Positions 1 through 9,382 of a stretch of DNA of 62,411 nt are shown here, one piece after another. This DNA is from Actinomycetes bacterium (GTDB taxonomy: Bacteria; Actinomycetota; Acidimicrobiia; Acidimicrobiales; Ilumatobacteraceae). Below the pieces are notes generated by a model. It was not told the origin of the DNA, did not search any database, and saw nothing but the letters and a program-made list of their open reading frames with translations. The DNA lies in assembly GCA_025359865.1 (NCBI GenBank), contig JANYDH010000197.1:1-62411 (forward strand), written 5' to 3'. Both the position numbers and the translations under genes were made by a program. Within the stretch, counting starts at the first letter, position 1. Each line of letters opens with the position of its first letter.

Positions 1-53
1 GTGAAGGTGGCCGTACCGTTGGCGCCGGCCGCGTCACCAAGATCATCAAGTGA
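1..53 (+). CDS. tuf: Elongation factor Tu, C-terminal end only
   Basis: Only the last 16 codons and the TGA stop are in the window. Read from base 3 the peptide is [16 protein letters not shown], the conserved final strand of EF-Tu, the GTPase that carries aminoacyl-tRNA to the ribosome. The rest of the gene lies to the left. rpsJ follows after 16 bases, so the two are probably co-transcribed as the tail of a str-type operon. The identification is firm because this C-terminus is nearly invariant in the family. Confidence 0.9.
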   Translation, partial: EGGRTVGAGRVTKIIK

Positions 54-69
54 CCGGACGGAACTGAAC

Positions 70-387
70 ATGGCACAGAGCAGCATTCGCATCCGCCTCA
101 AGGCATTCGATCACGAGATCATCGACCAGTCGACTCGCAAGATCGTCGAGACGGTGACCCGTACCAACGCAACCATCCGTGGTCCCATCCCGTTGCCGAC
201 CGACAAGCACCGCTACACGGTCATCCGCGGACCGCACATCGACAAGGATTCACGTGAGCACTTCGAGATGCGTGTCCACAAGCGTCTGATCGACATCATT
301 GATCCCAACGCGAAGACCATCGACAGCTTGCAGCGCATTGAGTTGCCGGCGGGTGTCGACATCGAAATCAAGATCCAGTCCAGCTGA
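70..387 (+). CDS. rpsJ: 30S ribosomal protein S10
   Basis: S10 (105 aa) sits in the head of the small subunit and doubles as NusE, the link between RNA polymerase antitermination factors and the ribosome. The protein opens [19 protein letters not shown] and has the typical IRGPIPLPT loop and a normal length. The ATG at 70 is preferred over an in-frame GTG at base 1, which lies inside tuf. It follows tuf directly and is followed by a strong hairpin. It is cut off from the rest of the S10 cluster (rplC) by 4.6 kb of unrelated genes, so it probably belongs to the tuf transcript. Confidence 0.97.
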   Translation: MAQSSIRIRLKAFDHEIIDQSTRKIVETVTRTNATIRGPIPLPTDKHRYTVIRGPHIDKDSREHFEMRVHKRLIDIIDPNAKTIDSLQRIELPAGVDIEIKIQSS

Positions 388-411
388 GCTCAGCCGGAGA
401 AATTGGCTAGG

Positions 412-474
412 AAGTCCGACCGTTGGCGTTTGGTTGCTGCATACAGCATCTGAACGCCAAAGGTCGGACTTTTC
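412..474 (+). terminator. Nested hairpin after rpsJ
   Basis: A 19-base arm starting AAGTCCGACC (412-430) pairs with 453-471 with one mismatch. The loop between them contains a second small stem (TGCTG with CAGCA). The right arm runs into a short T run at 471-473. It lies 24 bases after the rpsJ stop and upstream of the protease gene, so it probably ends the tuf-rpsJ transcript. Confidence 0.75.
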
Positions 475-540
475 CGGTAGACAAGAGGGATCGACGACGA
501 CGACGCTTTCCCGCTCGAACCCGCACCGCTTGCGCTGCCA

Positions 541-1731
541 GTGTTCCCCCCGCCGCGGGGTGCGAGTGCGAACGAACTGACGTTGCTGGAGTTCGACCCC
601 GACGAATTCTCCGCCGTTGACGTAGTGCCCGAGAAACAGCGCGAGCGTGGCCGTCGACCGGGTCGTGCGTGGGTCTTGCTCACCGTGTGCGCGGCATGGC
701 TGAGCGGCATGGGCGGTGCCTTCGTGGGTACCTATCTTGCCAATCGGCGTGACGACCCACCACACCGCCCATCGTCGCTCGGCGTCGTGGTGGCCCCGCC
801 CCGCGACCAGGAGTATGGGCCCATCGACGTCGCCTCGGTCAACGCGGTGGTCGGCGCAAGCGTTGTGGCGATCCAACGCGTGATCGCCGACGGTCCGCTT
901 CAAGGCGAGTCGTTCGGAACCGGCGTGATCATCACCACCGATGGCGAGATCCTGACCAACGCACACGTCGTCGCCGACGCCAAGACAGTCAATGTGCGTC
1001 TTGCCGGCGAGACCGAGCCACGTCTCGGCGCCGTCGTTGCGCGCGACGCGGCCAACGATCTTGCGCTCATCCGTGTCGATGCAGTTGGTCTCACTGCGGC
1101 CACGTTCGCCGCGGTCGGCAGCGTGCGAATCGGCGACGAAGTGGTGGCCATCGGGTACGCCCTCGATCTTGATGGCGACCCATCGGTCACTCGTGGCATC
1201 GTGTCCGCACTCGACCGCACGCTGAACACCGACGGCGGGGCGTTGAATGGGATGGTCCAGACCGACGCGGCTATCTCGTCCGGCAACTCCGGCGGCCCGC
1301 TCGTCAACGCTGCAGGTGAGGTGCTGGGTATCAACACCGCCGTCGCTACCAGCAGCTCCGACACGGCGGCAAACAACGTCGGCTTTGCCATCTCGGTCGA
1401 GCGGCTGCTCGCGGAGATCGACCGACTGCGTAGCTCATCCGACGGTGCACCGCTCGTCGAGGGATACCTCGGGGTCTCGCTCGATCAACGTCACGACGGC
1501 GGCAGCGGTGCGCTCGTCACCGGGGTCGAAACGGGTTCGCCGGCCGACATGGCCGGGTTGAAGACCGACGACGTTGTGACGGCAGTAGACGGTGAGATCA
1601 TCAACGGCCCGTCCGATCTGGTGGCCACCATTCGCAATGTCGCCCCAGGAACCACCATCAAGCTCACTGTGGTGCGTGATCGCGACCGGAAGGAACTCGA
1701 CGCCACCCTGGTCGAGCGAGCAAAGACCTGA
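541..1731 (+). CDS. HtrA/DegP-type membrane-anchored serine protease
   Basis: Trypsin-like protease with a C-terminal PDZ domain, expected to degrade or sense misfolded proteins outside the membrane. A cytoplasmic N-terminus is followed by one membrane segment (about residues 44-67), then the protease domain with H142 (TNAHVV), D173 (NDLAL) and S250 (SGNSGGP), and a PDZ domain at about 305-390. All three catalytic residues are present. The start is uncertain: GTG 541 is the first standard start after an in-frame stop at 478-480, but it has no clear ribosome-binding site and the acidic frame upstream looks coding-like. The gene ends 9 bases before a convergent VOC gene. Confidence 0.88.
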   Translation: MFPPPRGASANELTLLEFDPDEFSAVDVVPEKQRERGRRPGRAWVLLTVCAAWLSGMGGAFVGTYLANRRDDPPHRPSSLGVVVAPPRDQEYGPIDVASVNAVVGASVVAIQRVIADGPLQGESFGTGVIITTDGEILTNAHVVADAKTVNVRLAGETEPRLGAVVARDAANDLALIRVDAVGLTAATFAAVGSVRIGDEVVAIGYALDLDGDPSVTRGIVSALDRTLNTDGGALNGMVQTDAAISSGNSGGPLVNAAGEVLGINTAVATSSSDTAANNVGFAISVERLLAEIDRLRSSSDGAPLVEGYLGVSLDQRHDGGSGALVTGVETGSPADMAGLKTDDVVTAVDGEIINGPSDLVATIRNVAPGTTIKLTVVRDRDRKELDATLVERAKT

Positions 1732-1740
1732 GCGCGCGGC

Positions 1741-2100
1741 TCAGATCCACTGGAAGAAGACCAGCTCCAAACCTGAAGGGTCGAGAATACCAAAGCTGCG
1801 GTGGCCCCACGGCTGATCCGCGAGCGGCCTGGTGATCTCGACGTTCGCAGCTCGCAGCCGCTGGTGTAGCGCTGCTACATCGGGGTCTTCGATCGAGACG
1901 AACATGCCGCTGACCGTTTCCACTGGATCACCCGTCGACGGTGCTTCCATCAGTTCGATCCGGCCGACATCGCCGTAGCCGAAGATCCGGCCCCTGCCGC
2001 CTTCGTCCCATTCACGTGTGACGGGCCATCCCAGCAAGGTGCCGTACAGGTAACACGATTCGTCGAAGTTGTCGGTGACACGAACGATCCGGAGTTCCAT
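1741..2100 (-). CDS. VOC (glyoxalase/bleomycin resistance) family protein
   Basis: A 119-residue single-module VOC protein. Members use a paired beta-alpha-beta-beta-beta fold to bind a metal and act as isomerases, dioxygenases or binding proteins. The N-terminal strand (MELRIVRVTDNFDES), the central FVSIEDPDVAALHQRL segment and the final DPSGLELVFFQW are typical. ATG 2100 is chosen because the longer frame runs into the divergent hydrolase gene. Substrate is unknown. It is divergent from the hydrolase at 2138 and convergent with the protease. Confidence 0.78.
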   Translation of the reverse strand: MELRIVRVTDNFDESCYLYGTLLGWPVTREWDEGGRGRIFGYGDVGRIELMEAPSTGDPVETVSGMFVSIEDPDVAALHQRLRAANVEITRPLADQPWGHRSFGILDPSGLELVFFQWI

Positions 2101-2137
2101 CTCGCCGACCCTACCGACCGCTTCGTAGTGTGCGCCC

Positions 2138-3367
2138 ATGGAGCACCGTGATGCACACTTGGACACACAGCCAGACGCGCTCGACGTACACCTTGGTGGC
2201 AAGCGGCCGTTCGGCTACAACTACTGGCCGCTCCCGCAGGACGATCCGGGGGTCGAGATTCCTCGTGAGCCGATCCGCCTGGTCAGCCCAGACGGCGCGC
2301 TTGTTCGCGGCACACTCTGGACTCCTCCTGGCGGAAAGCCGTGGAAGACAGCAGTCATTCTGTCGCATCCCCGTGGAGACTTCAGCGTGCACTACGCGTG
2401 CCCGCTGCTCGCCGCGGCGGGTTACGCAGTGTTGGGGTTCGGCACGCGCTATCAGAACAACGACACCGACTGTTTGCACGAGAGTTGCATCGTCGATGTG
2501 CAGACGGCCTACGACGAGATGAAGCGTCGTGGGGCCGAGGCCGTGGTACTGCTCGGCAACTCTGGCGGCGGATCGCTGATGGCGCTCGCCAATGCTGAAC
2601 TCGGTATCGGCGACGGCTGGATCGGGATGGCCGCGCACCCGGGCGAGGGGGTGTTCATGCTGCAGGTGATCGACCCCAGCGTGGCCGACGAGTTGGATCC
2701 GTTCTCCACGGTCCCAGAGCTCGACATGTATCACCCCGACAACGGATGGAGGCCGTGGCCCGAGCCGTGCGAGTACGACACCGATTGGCTGGTCCGCTAC
2801 CGCACCGCGCAGGTCGAGCGAGTGGCGCGGATTGACGCGATCGCGAAAGCGTCGATTGCCGATGCCGCCGATGCAGGCAACCGGTTGCGCGATGTCGACA
2901 AGAGCGATGTGGCGCCGTGGCGAGAACTACGTCGTCGCGCCGTGTTCACCAAGTACCTCACGATCTATCGCACGCTCGCAGATCCGGCGTACCTCGATCT
3001 GTCGATCGATCCGGACGAACGCCCGATGGGGTCGCTGTTCGCCTTTCCGGATCCGTTCGATGCCAATTACGGCCGGGGTGGTTTGGCGCGCACGATGACC
3101 GCTCGCGGCTGGTTGTCCACCTGGAGCGGGTTGTCGAGTCACGCCAAACTGGCCGACACCATGCCGCTGATCACCGTTCCGACAATCCTGGTGCACCCCA
3201 CTGCCGACACCGAGATTCGGCTGTGGCAAGCCAAGGAGATCGTCGACAACGCCGGCGCGGCAGATACCACCTACGTCGAACTGAAAGGCGCCCCGCACTA
3301 TCTGGAAGGGCACCGTCTTGAAGCCCTTGGCATCGTCGCCGAGTGGATGGCCAAGCGTTTCCCCTGA
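2138..3367 (+). CDS. Alpha/beta-hydrolase family protein
   Basis: A 409-residue serine hydrolase of the alpha/beta fold. The nucleophile elbow is GNSGG with S142. HPTAD near residue 350 carries the likely acid, and H387 lies in APHYLEGH. A long insertion (about residues 190-310), rich in charged and aromatic residues, forms the cap. The ATG at 2138 has no strong Shine-Dalgarno sequence. Its neighbour is a luciferase-like monooxygenase 105 bases downstream on the same strand, so both may act on one small organic substrate. The reaction (ester, lactone or C-C hydrolysis) cannot be told from sequence. Confidence 0.82.
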   Translation: MEHRDAHLDTQPDALDVHLGGKRPFGYNYWPLPQDDPGVEIPREPIRLVSPDGALVRGTLWTPPGGKPWKTAVILSHPRGDFSVHYACPLLAAAGYAVLGFGTRYQNNDTDCLHESCIVDVQTAYDEMKRRGAEAVVLLGNSGGGSLMALANAELGIGDGWIGMAAHPGEGVFMLQVIDPSVADELDPFSTVPELDMYHPDNGWRPWPEPCEYDTDWLVRYRTAQVERVARIDAIAKASIADAADAGNRLRDVDKSDVAPWRELRRRAVFTKYLTIYRTLADPAYLDLSIDPDERPMGSLFAFPDPFDANYGRGGLARTMTARGWLSTWSGLSSHAKLADTMPLITVPTILVHPTADTEIRLWQAKEIVDNAGAADTTYVELKGAPHYLEGHRLEALGIVAEWMAKRFP

Positions 3368-3472
3368 TCAGGAGACCGGTTCGACTCTTGACGCTTAATG
3401 GCAGATGGGTACGGTGTCTGCCAGGTACCAACGACGATGAAACGACGATCAAACGACGATGGGGGTCGCACT

Positions 3473-4672
3473 GTGAAGTTCGGAGTGTTCTACGAGTTGC
3501 AGTTGCCCAAGCCGTGGCATCGCGACGATGAGTACGAGTTGTTCAACCACGCCCTCGATCAGGTCGAGCTGGCCGACAAGCTCGGCTTCGATTACGCGTG
3601 GGAGGTCGAGCACCATTTCCTCGAGGAGTACAGCCACTCGTCGGCGCCCGAGGTTTTTCTTGCCGCAGCGAGTCAGCGGACCAAGAACATTCGGCTCGGG
3701 CATGGCATCGTGCAGTTGACCACCAACCATCCGGCGCGTGTTGCCGAGCGTGTCAGCACACTCGACCTGCTCAGCCACGGCCGGGTGGAGCTTGGTGTCG
3801 GTGAGGGCAGCAGCGTTACTGAACTGCACCCGTTCGACCGTCGCTTTCGTGACAAGCGGGCGATCTGGGAAGACGCGATGCGCTGCCTGTTGCCGATGTT
3901 CTGGGAAGAGGGTTGGGAATATCACGGGGAGTACTTCGACTTTCCGTTGCGGAATGTGGTCCCGAAGCCCCGCCAGTACCCGCACCCCCCGCTGTGGGTT
4001 GCCTGTAGCCAGTTGGAAACGATCGAGATGGCTGGCCGCCGGGGGATCGGCGCGTTGGGATTCCAATTCGTCAGCGCTGAGGCTGCTCACGCGTGGGTGC
4101 ACGCCTACTACAACTCGTTCACCAAGCGCCTTGATCTACTCGGGCCGTATTCGACCAACCCGAATATTGCCCTCGTCAGCCAGTTCATGTGTGCGCCGAC
4201 CGATGAAGAGGCTCAGGCGCGCGCCGATGGCAGTACCTTTTTCCAGTTCGCGCTCCGGTTTTACAACGAGAACGGTCCGGTGGTGCCAGGCACGGTGAGC
4301 CTGTGGGACGAGTACCAGACGTGGAAGGAAGGCCCGTCGGGTCAGAAGGTGCAAAACGGAGGACTGGTCGGCTCGCCAGCCACCATCCGCGCCAAACTGC
4401 ACCGGTTCGCCGAATCCAACGTCGACCAGATCATCTTGCTCAACCAAGCCGGCCGCAACCGTCATGAACACATCTGCGAGGCACTCGAGCTCTTCGCAAC
4501 TGAAGTGATGCCCGAATTCCATGCGATGGAACCCGATCATCAGGCGTGGAAGTCAGCCGTGCTGTCCGGCGATCTTGAGCTCGATGAGATCGACACCGAT
4601 CCGTACAACCCGATTGGCCTGCAATCAACGAAGTGGAAGCCGGGTGCGGCGGTCCCCGTCGCGGGTGCCTAG
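3473..4672 (+). CDS. Luciferase-like flavin-dependent monooxygenase (LLM class)
   Basis: A 399-residue TIM-barrel protein of the bacterial luciferase/F420-dependent oxidoreductase superfamily, which oxidises organic substrates with reduced flavin or F420. The N-terminus VKFGVFYELQLPKPW, the WEVEHHF segment, RLGHGIVQLTTNHPARVAERV and GRVELGVGEG are typical family blocks. GTG 3473 is preferred because the family begins at this strand and a GGGGGT lies 8 bases upstream; an in-frame ATG at 3398 would add 25 unrelated residues. Substrate and cofactor are not determined. The gene precedes the structured leader of rplC. Confidence 0.85.
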   Translation: MKFGVFYELQLPKPWHRDDEYELFNHALDQVELADKLGFDYAWEVEHHFLEEYSHSSAPEVFLAAASQRTKNIRLGHGIVQLTTNHPARVAERVSTLDLLSHGRVELGVGEGSSVTELHPFDRRFRDKRAIWEDAMRCLLPMFWEEGWEYHGEYFDFPLRNVVPKPRQYPHPPLWVACSQLETIEMAGRRGIGALGFQFVSAEAAHAWVHAYYNSFTKRLDLLGPYSTNPNIALVSQFMCAPTDEEAQARADGSTFFQFALRFYNENGPVVPGTVSLWDEYQTWKEGPSGQKVQNGGLVGSPATIRAKLHRFAESNVDQIILLNQAGRNRHEHICEALELFATEVMPEFHAMEPDHQAWKSAVLSGDLELDEIDTDPYNPIGLQSTKWKPGAAVPVAGA

Positions 4673-4988
4673 CCAGACCTCGGTATTGGGCTGCCGTGTG
4701 CAGTGTTGGGGGCAGTGTTGGGGAGCGGGTTGGTACGAGCGGGGCGGGCCGGTAGCGTTGCCCAGTCAATTTGCGTCCGTGTACGCCCTGGTCTGTTACT
4801 TCGGTAGCGCGTCGGGGAACCACACGGCAGCGACCAAACTCGGTGCTCTGCCGGTCTTTTGACCAGCGGAGCATTTGCGTGAATGGCGCCGGTATCAGCC
4901 GGCGACGTTCGAACGGTACCAGCCACATCGGTGCCGAGTAGGCAATCCATTGCCCGGTTTCCCGGGTCTGACGGAAAAGGCTGCCATC
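4673..4988 (+). promoter_or_regulatory. Gene-free, structured leader before rplC
   Basis: A 316-base gap holds no credible gene but several hairpins. At 4844-4873 TGCTC...GAGCA encloses GGTC-TTTT-GACC and is followed by TTT. At 4887-4904 CGCCGG pairs with CCGGCG. Further on are CGGTACC with GGTGCCG, and CCCGG with CCGGG just before the start. The first may end the upstream monooxygenase transcript; the rest could form the 5' leader of the ribosomal operon, whose L3/L4 genes are autoregulated through leader RNA in some bacteria. I see no convincing promoter hexamers. Confidence 0.45.
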
Positions 4989-5624
4989 ATGGCACTGAAA
5001 GCGATCGTTGGCGAGAAAGTCGCCATGAGCCAGGTGTGGGTGAACGACAAGGTCGTACCCGTCACCGTGCTCCGCGTCGAGCCTGCACGCATTGTCCAGG
5101 TCAAGACCCTCGAGCGCGACGGATACACCGCGCTGCAGGTCACCTACGGACACAAGGATGCGAAGAAGCTCACCAAGCCCGAGGCTGGTCACTTCGCGAA
5201 GGCGGGCGTCGAGCCCGGTCGTCGTGTTGTCGAACTGCGACTCGACTCGGTCGACGGGTTCGTTGTCGGCCAGGAGATCACGGTCGACCAACTCGTCGAG
5301 GGCCAGAAGGTCGACGTCACGGCGGTGAGCCGTGGTAAGGGTTTCGCCGGCACCATGAAGCGTCACAACTTCAAGGGCCAAGGCGCTAGCCACGGTAACC
5401 ACAAGCACCACCGTGCTCCCGGCTCGATCGGGTCGTGCAGCTATCCCGGCCGCGTGTTGAAGGGCCTCAAGATGTCCGGTCACATGGGACATGAGCAGGT
5501 CACGACGCTGAACCTCGAAGTGGTTTCCGCCGATGCCGAACGCCACCTGTTGTTGGTGAAGGGCTCGGTCCCCGGCCCGAATGGCGGCGTGGTCATCGTC
5601 CGCAATGCAGTGAAGGGCAAGTGA
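4989..5624 (+). CDS. rplC: 50S ribosomal protein L3
   Basis: L3 (211 aa) is a primary binder of 23S rRNA near the peptidyl transferase centre. The protein starts [17 protein letters not shown] and carries the long internal loop [13 protein letters not shown] followed by [14 protein letters not shown] that reaches the catalytic core. ATG 4989 is chosen because AAAAGG lies 9 bases upstream and homologues begin here; the frame stays open 114 bases further up without family similarity. It heads the main ribosomal cluster, one base before rplD. Confidence 0.97.
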   Translation: MALKAIVGEKVAMSQVWVNDKVVPVTVLRVEPARIVQVKTLERDGYTALQVTYGHKDAKKLTKPEAGHFAKAGVEPGRRVVELRLDSVDGFVVGQEITVDQLVEGQKVDVTAVSRGKGFAGTMKRHNFKGQGASHGNHKHHRAPGSIGSCSYPGRVLKGLKMSGHMGHEQVTTLNLEVVSADAERHLLLVKGSVPGPNGGVVIVRNAVKGK

Positions 5625-5625
5625 C

Positions 5626-6309
5626 ATGGCAACCGTGACACTCAAGACTGTTGCTGGCAAGTCTGCAGGCGACCTCGAACTCGATGCCGATGTGTTCGGT
5701 ATCCAGCCCAACGTGCCGGTGCTTCACCAAGTTGTCACCGCTCAGCTCGCTGCCCGCCGCGCTGGCACCCAGAGCACCAAGACCCGCGCCGAAGTCAGTG
5801 GCGGCGGCAAGAAGCCGTTCAAGCAAAAAGGTACTGGTAGCGCCCGCCAGGGTTCGACCCGCTCCCCGCACTTCAGCGGTGGTGGTGTTGCCCTTGGGCC
5901 CAAGCCGCGCAAGTACGACCAGCGCACCCCGAAGAAGATGATCAAGCTCGCGCTGCGCTCGGCACTGTCCGACCGTGCCGCCGAGGGCAAGATCGTCGTC
6001 GTCGACACGTGGGGCTTCGAGGCCCCGAAGACGAAGTCGGCCAAGGCTGCGCTCAGCTCGCTCGGTATTGATGGTCGCGCACTCGTCGTCATCGACCGCA
6101 ACGACATCAACACAATCAAGAGCTTCATGAACCTCCCCGAGGTGCAACTCATCGAGCGTGCCGAATTGAATGCCTACGACGTGCTGTGCAACGAATGGCT
6201 CGTGTTTTCGAAGGCGACCCTGCCGACCAACGCGCCCGCACCAGCGGCCGCCGCCACTGAAACATCCGACGAAACATCCGATGAAACTTCCGAGGAGAGC
6301 GCGTCGTGA
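5626..6309 (+). CDS. rplD: 50S ribosomal protein L4 with acidic C-terminal tail
   Basis: L4 (227 aa) binds domain I of 23S rRNA and lines the exit tunnel with the loop containing [18 protein letters not shown], which is intact. After the conserved core it adds about 25 residues ([20 protein letters not shown]...), encoded in part by a 12-base tandem repeat at 6259-6294. Usual length is near 205-215 aa. The stop overlaps the GTG of rplW by 4 bases, suggesting coupled translation. In some bacteria L4 also represses its own operon. Confidence 0.97.
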   Translation: MATVTLKTVAGKSAGDLELDADVFGIQPNVPVLHQVVTAQLAARRAGTQSTKTRAEVSGGGKKPFKQKGTGSARQGSTRSPHFSGGGVALGPKPRKYDQRTPKKMIKLALRSALSDRAAEGKIVVVDTWGFEAPKTKSAKAALSSLGIDGRALVVIDRNDINTIKSFMNLPEVQLIERAELNAYDVLCNEWLVFSKATLPTNAPAPAAAATETSDETSDETSEESAS

Positions 6310-6596
6310 AGGATCCCCGCGACATCATCATCGCCCCCGTCGTCTCTGAGAAGAGCTACGCGCTCATCGAACGAGGCGTTTACACGTTCAAAGTGCATCC
6401 GAGCGCCAGCAAGCCCGAAATCCACGACGCAGTCCAGGCAATCTGGGGTGTGAAGGTGGTCAAGGTGAACACGCTCAACCGGGTCGGCAAGAAGACCCGT
6501 GCACGCAAGTCGAACCGCACCGGTTCAAAGCCCGATTCAAAGCGGGCCATCGTCACCCTGGCAGCGGGCGAAGACATCCCGCTGTTCGAGAACTGA
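6306..6596 (+). CDS. rplW: 50S ribosomal protein L23
   Basis: L23 (96 aa) sits at the tunnel exit and is the docking site for trigger factor and SRP. The typical blocks [29 protein letters not shown] and [15 protein letters not shown] are present and the length is normal. Translation starts at a GTG that overlaps the rplD stop (GTGA), so initiation is probably by coupling. rplB follows after 11 bases. Confidence 0.97.
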   Translation: MKDPRDIIIAPVVSEKSYALIERGVYTFKVHPSASKPEIHDAVQAIWGVKVVKVNTLNRVGKKTRARKSNRTGSKPDSKRAIVTLAAGEDIPLFEN

Positions 6597-6607
6597 GGAC
6601 GCAGGTC

Positions 6608-7444
6608 ATGGCCATTCGTTCCCGCAAGCCCACCAGTGCTGGTCGTCGTTTCCAGACGAGCTCCGATTTCTCGGAGATCACCAAGACGACGCCCGAGAAG
6701 TCACTGCTGACGCCCGCCCCGAAGACCGGTGGGCGAAATGTCTACGGTCGCAAGACCTCCCGCCATCGCGGTGGGGGCCACAAGCGCCAGTACCGCATGG
6801 TCGACTTCAAGCGTGTCAAGGACGGCGTCACTGCCAAGGTCGCCGCTATCGAATACGACCCGAACCGCACCTGTCGCATCGCGTTGCTGCACTACGCAGA
6901 TGGCCAGAAGGCATACATCTTGGCGCCGAAGGGCCTCAACGTTGGTGCCCACGTGTCGAGCGGCCAGGGTTCTGACATCAAGCCGGGAAACGCACTTGCG
7001 TTGCGCTTCATCCCGGTTGGTACCGTCATCCACAACGTCGAGCTTCGCCCGGGCCAGGGTGGCCGCATTGCTCGTGCCGCCGGTATGGCCGTGCAGCTCG
7101 TCGCAAAGGAAGGCGACTATGCCACCTTGCGCATGCCGTCCACCGAAATGCGCCGTGTCGATATCAACTGTCGCGCAACGGTCGGCGAGGTAGGCAACAG
7201 CGAGCACGAGTTGGTCAAGATCGGTAAGGCCGGTCGCAACCGCTGGAAGGGCCGTCGTCCGCAGACTCGTGGCGTTGCCATGAACCCGGTCGACCACCCA
7301 CTCGGTGGTGGAGAAGGCCGTACGTCCGGTGGTCGTCCCGCCGTGTCGCCGTGGGGTAAGCCCGAGGGGCGTACCCGCAACAAGAAGAAGCCGTCGCAGC
7401 AGCTGATCGTCCGTCGCCGTCGTAGCGGCAAGGGCCGTCGGTAA
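6608..7444 (+). CDS. rplB: 50S ribosomal protein L2
   Basis: L2 (278 aa) is a universally conserved 23S rRNA binder needed for subunit association and peptidyl transfer. It shows [15 protein letters not shown] in the N-terminal part, the OB and SH3-like core, and the C-terminal [20 protein letters not shown] segment containing the conserved histidine. Length is normal. It is followed 19 bases later by rpsS with an AGGAGC-like ribosome-binding site. Confidence 0.98.
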   Translation: MAIRSRKPTSAGRRFQTSSDFSEITKTTPEKSLLTPAPKTGGRNVYGRKTSRHRGGGHKRQYRMVDFKRVKDGVTAKVAAIEYDPNRTCRIALLHYADGQKAYILAPKGLNVGAHVSSGQGSDIKPGNALALRFIPVGTVIHNVELRPGQGGRIARAAGMAVQLVAKEGDYATLRMPSTEMRRVDINCRATVGEVGNSEHELVKIGKAGRNRWKGRRPQTRGVAMNPVDHPLGGGEGRTSGGRPAVSPWGKPEGRTRNKKKPSQQLIVRRRRSGKGRR

Positions 7445-7463
7445 GGGTTAGGAGCAAACCACC

Positions 7464-7748
7464 ATGTCCCGCAGCCTCAAGAAGGGCCCGTTCGTCGACG
7501 ATCACCTGCTCAAGAAGGTCGACGTTCAAAACTCGACCGGTGAGCGCAAGGTCATCAAGACCTGGAGCCGTCGCAGCACCATCATCCCCGACATGGTCGG
7601 GCATACCATCGCCGTTCACGACGGGCGCAAGCATGTACCGGTGTACGTCACCGAGAACATGGTGGGCCACAAGCTCGGCGAGTTCAGCCCGACACGTACC
7701 TTCCGGTACCACGCCGGCCAGGAAAAGAACACGAAGGGTCGCCGCTAA
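7464..7748 (+). CDS. rpsS: 30S ribosomal protein S19
   Basis: S19 (94 aa) forms a complex with S13 in the head of the small subunit close to the A-site tRNA. The start [19 protein letters not shown], the central [20 protein letters not shown] and the end [18 protein letters not shown] are standard. The TAA stop shares one base with the ATG of rplV (TAATG), a tight coupling arrangement. Confidence 0.98.
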   Translation: MSRSLKKGPFVDDHLLKKVDVQNSTGERKVIKTWSRRSTIIPDMVGHTIAVHDGRKHVPVYVTENMVGHKLGEFSPTRTFRYHAGQEKNTKGRR

Positions 7749-8497
7749 TGACTGGTCCGAAGCTGAACGAGAAGTCGTTCGTCGCCGGAGAGCGCAGCGG
7801 CACCAAGGCCAGCGCGCTCTACGTGCACACAGGCGCATGGAAGGCCCGTGTGGTGTTGAACCTCATCCGCGGTCTGCCGGTCCGCGCCGCCGACGAGGTT
7901 TTGCAGTTCACCGACCGTGAAGTGGCCATCACCATTCGCAAGGTGCTCGCCTCCGCTGTTGCCAATGCAGTCCACAACGACGAACTCGATGCCGAAGAAC
8001 TGTACGTCAAGGCGTGTTTCGCCGACGAAGGCCCGACCCAGAAGCGCTTTACGCCACGTGCCCGTGGTCGTGCAGGCCGCATCAAGAAGCGCTCATGCCA
8101 CATCACCATTGTGGTGGCCCGCCTCGACGATGACCGATTGGAAGTCGTCCAGGCCCGTGAGGCTAGGCGTACTGCTGCTGGCCGCCGTCGCGGAGCCGCC
8201 ACTACTGGAGTTGCCTCTCGTCGCGCCCGTGTCGAGCGCAGCCGTGCTCGCGCCACCGGCCTGAAGGACGGCGATACGGTCGACGAGGCATTGGTCGACG
8301 AGGCATTGGTCGACGATCAGGTCGATGATCTGACTACGACCGAGGTCTCCACCGAGGCAGAGTCCGACTCGGCCGAAGCTGCCGAAGCTGCCGAAGTTGC
8401 CGAAGCTGCCGAAGTTGCCGAAGCTGCCGAAGTTGCCGACGACAAGCCCGCCACCAGCACCGACGACGAGCCCGCCGCCGACGAGGAGACCAACTGA
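7748..8497 (+). CDS. rplV: 50S ribosomal protein L22 with long basic-then-acidic tail
   Basis: L22 binds all six 23S rRNA domains and its beta hairpin lines the exit tunnel. The core is residues 20-133, including the hairpin segment [21 protein letters not shown]. The protein is 249 aa where about 110-130 is usual. The extra C-terminus has an Arg/Ala-rich stretch (about 137-171) and then an acidic Ala/Glu/Val stretch (about 175-249) encoded by tandem DNA repeats. The tail stays in frame up to a stop one base before rpsC, so this is an extension and not a frameshift. Its function is unknown. Confidence 0.95.
   Translation: MTGPKLNEKSFVAGERSGTKASALYVHTGAWKARVVLNLIRGLPVRAADEVLQFTDREVAITIRKVLASAVANAVHNDELDAEELYVKACFADEGPTQKRFTPRARGRAGRIKKRSCHITIVVARLDDDRLEVVQAREARRTAAGRRRGAATTGVASRRARVERSRARATGLKDGDTVDEALVDEALVDDQVDDLTTTEVSTEAESDSAEAAEAAEVAEAAEVAEAAEVADDKPATSTDDEPAADEETN
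8279..8434 (+). repeat. Two in-frame tandem repeats in the rplV tail
   Basis: At 8279-8308 a 15-base unit (GTCGACGAGGCATTG) occurs twice and is followed by a partial third copy, coding VDEAL. At 8372-8434 a 9-base unit (GCCGAAGCT or GCCGAAGTT) occurs seven times, coding AEA/AEV. Both units are multiples of three, so copy-number change would lengthen or shorten the acidic tail without a frameshift. Confidence 0.9.
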
Positions 8498-8498
8498 C

Positions 8499-9377
8499 AT
8501 GGGCCAGAAGATCAACCCGTACGGCTTCCGTTTGGGTATCACTACCGAGTGGAAGAGCCGTTGGTTCTCCGAGCGCGACTACAAGGCGTACCTCACCGAG
8601 GACTGGCAGATTCGCCGTGCGCTGATGCAAAAGCTCGAGACCGCTGCAGTGAGTCGGATCGAGATCGAGCGCACTCGCGACAAGGTCCGCATCGATATCC
8701 ACACCGCGCGTCCGGGCATCGTCATCGGCCGGCGGGGCGCTCAGGCCGATGAACTGCGAACGCTGCTGACCAAGATCACAGGTAACCCGAAGGTTCAGCT
8801 GAACATCGTCGAGATCAAGACTCCCGAGCTCGACGCTGCGCTCATCGCCCAAGGCGTGGCCGATCAGCTGGTCAATCGAATTGCATTCCGTCGTGCCATG
8901 AAGCGTGCCGTGCAGAACGCGCAACGTGCTGGCGCACTCGGTGTGCGCGTGCAGTGTTCAGGTCGCCTCGGCGGTGCCGAGATGAGCCGTACCGAGTGGT
9001 ACCGAGAAGGTCGCGTACCGTTGCACACACTGCGCGCCGACATCGACTACGGCATGCGCGAAGCCAAGACATCCAGCGGACGCGTCGGTGTCAAGGTGTG
9101 GATCTACAAGGGCGACATCGTGCCGTACAAGGCGCTGGCCGACGACAAGATCACCCGTGAAGCAGCGATGGCAGTCGGCGAGACCTCCGGCGATATCGCT
9201 CCCCGCAAGGTCGTGTCCTCGGTCGCTCCCCGCAAGGTGGAAGATGCTGAGCCCGATTTGTCGCCTTTGCTGAAAGAAGCTGATCCCGAGCTCGAGAAGT
9301 TGCTCGACGAAGAAGAAGACATCGCCCGGCGCACCACTGACGGGCATGAAGCTCCACACTTCCGTGGGGAGGACTGA
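8499..9377 (+). CDS. rpsC: 30S ribosomal protein S3
   Basis: S3 (292 aa) lies at the mRNA entry site of the small subunit and helps unwind mRNA. The start [14 protein letters not shown], the KH-domain motif GRRGAQ and the C-terminal domain with [31 protein letters not shown] are intact. About 60 residues beyond the conserved core form an acidic tail ([20 protein letters not shown]). ATG 8499 follows the rplV stop by one base. Actinobacterial S3 is often extended, but this tail is at the long end. Confidence 0.97.
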   Translation: MGQKINPYGFRLGITTEWKSRWFSERDYKAYLTEDWQIRRALMQKLETAAVSRIEIERTRDKVRIDIHTARPGIVIGRRGAQADELRTLLTKITGNPKVQLNIVEIKTPELDAALIAQGVADQLVNRIAFRRAMKRAVQNAQRAGALGVRVQCSGRLGGAEMSRTEWYREGRVPLHTLRADIDYGMREAKTSSGRVGVKVWIYKGDIVPYKALADDKITREAAMAVGETSGDIAPRKVVSSVAPRKVEDAEPDLSPLLKEADPELEKLLDEEEDIARRTTDGHEAPHFRGED

Positions 9378-9382
9378 CCACC

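Noticed and set aside
388-540. Small open frame between rpsJ and the protease gene (423-620)
   Set aside because: It runs through the terminator hairpin and then overlaps the protease out of frame; no ribosome-binding site or similarity.
4440-5711. 423-codon minus-strand frame across the monooxygenase end, rplC leader and rplC
   Set aside because: It crosses a convergent set of real features and opposes L3; no domain or start signal supports it.
8397-8498. N-terminal extension of rpsC reading MPKLPKLPK
   Set aside because: This is the L22 repeat read in another frame; S3 clearly begins [10 protein letters not shown] at 8499.
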